34,085 nt of DNA from Bog-159 sp035602155 (GTDB lineage: Bacteria > Acidobacteriota > Terriglobia > Bryobacterales > Bryobacteraceae). A program made the position numbers and the translations under genes. Numbering within the stretch: the first letter of the stretch is position 1; each line of letters starts with the position of its first letter. This document shows positions 33,679-34,085 of this stretch, one piece after another. The stretch is from positions 1 through 34,085 of the forward strand of contig DATNMW010000105.1 of assembly GCA_035602155.1 (NCBI GenBank), in the 5' to 3' direction. Below the pieces are notes generated by a model. That model had not been told where the DNA came from. It saw nothing but the letters and a program-made list of their open reading frames with translations, and searched no databases.

Positions 33679-34085
33679 AATACCGTCGAATCGAACTCAG
33701 GCGGAACACCGTGCGCGTACCGTGTGCCGACACCGGTCTCTACCCGTTGCCGCCGGACGCCGAAGAGGAAGCCGCGGTGATGCCGACCGATATTCTTCCC
33801 ACCGATTCGAGTGCGGCGCGCTGAACGGCCATGGCAGCCCGGCGATACCATCGCCATCGTGGGCGCGGGTCCGATCACCACCACGTTGTCTCAATAGCGC
33901 CAATGGAAACGCCGTCCAGCGCGTCATGGAACCGACTCACGGCGAGAGTTTCGACGCTGCCATCGAAGCCGCGGGATGCCCACCAGATTCGATATCTGTC
34001 AGGGCAGCGTAGGAATCGGGGGACATCTCGCGAAAATAGGAGTCCACGGAAAACGGGTACTACTGAATATTGAAAAACTTTAGGA
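33679..34085 (+). pseudogene. Zinc-dependent alcohol dehydrogenase pseudogene (runs off the window)
   Basis: Successive frames encode consecutive pieces of a medium-chain zinc alcohol dehydrogenase: VRVPCADTGLYPLPPDAEEE, then VMPTDILPT, then FECGALNG, then PGDTIAIVGAGPI (Rossmann loop), then SANGNAVQRVMEPTHGESFD with AAIEAAG, then FDICQGS and GGHLAKIGVHGK, ending at VLLNIEKL and a stop. Joining them needs at least four frame changes (near 33711, 33804, 33830 and 33980), and about 30 residues are missing after the Rossmann loop. The N-terminal catalytic zinc region is not recognisable. The gene is clearly dead and its 3' end lies beyond the window. Confidence 0.85.

Overview
The window looks like chromosomal DNA of an acidobacterium, most likely of the Solibacter/Bryobacter type (Solibacteres). 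This is an inference from content: two large membrane Ser/Thr kinases with TPR tails, an ECF sigma factor of the TIGR02999 kind paired with a kinase, an 'acidobacterial VWFA-related' secreted protein, S53 (sedolisin/kumamolisin) peptidases, Tat-exported Gfo/Idh/MocA and TIM-barrel proteins, and high GC with GTG/TTG starts. No rRNA, tRNA, CRISPR array, transposase or integrase was seen.

Layout. 1-1603 is the 3' part of mutS2. 1639-6556 is a co-directional unit: ECF sigma factor, a kinase overlapping it by 4 bp, and a secreted beta-propeller protein. 6557-7019 is non-coding and holds a perfect three-stem inverted-repeat element and a partial copy of a hairpin-array repeat. A PPi-type phosphofructokinase follows on the minus strand. 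8270-11514 is an eroded accessory stretch: a broken DUF433/DUF5615-type toxin-antitoxin pair, an orphan two-TM protein that could be a membrane effector, 0.9 kb without intact genes, and a fragment of a second hpt gene.

11515-16748 is the most unusual block. A winged-helix/kinase/TM/TPR protein is transcribed away from a small secreted protein. Its first ~45 codons, the intergenic region and the first codons of the secreted gene recur as a second copy at about 15790-16121. There the kinase copy is truncated and the regulatory DNA drives a different secreted protein of DUF642 type. This looks like a duplicated regulatory cassette that was reused for new cargo. hpt and a cytidylate-kinase-like/nuclease-like fusion protein follow as a minus-strand operon.

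18405-27972 holds a multi-TM protein, a second and more complete hairpin-array repeat, a Tat-exported oxidoreductase, a short S53 peptidase without a pro-domain, a VWA protein, a full-length S53 peptidase divergent from it, and a Tat-exported sugar isomerase-like protein. 28036-28269 contains remnants of a second (VapBC-like) toxin-antitoxin locus, lying directly against a lipoprotein phosphodiesterase whose start codon seems disturbed. comEC and an overlapping ORF6N gene follow on the minus strand. The window ends in a frameshifted zinc alcohol dehydrogenase pseudogene that runs off the edge.

In short, conserved housekeeping genes (mutS2, pfp, hpt, comEC) alternate with signalling and secretion genes and with several decayed accessory loci.
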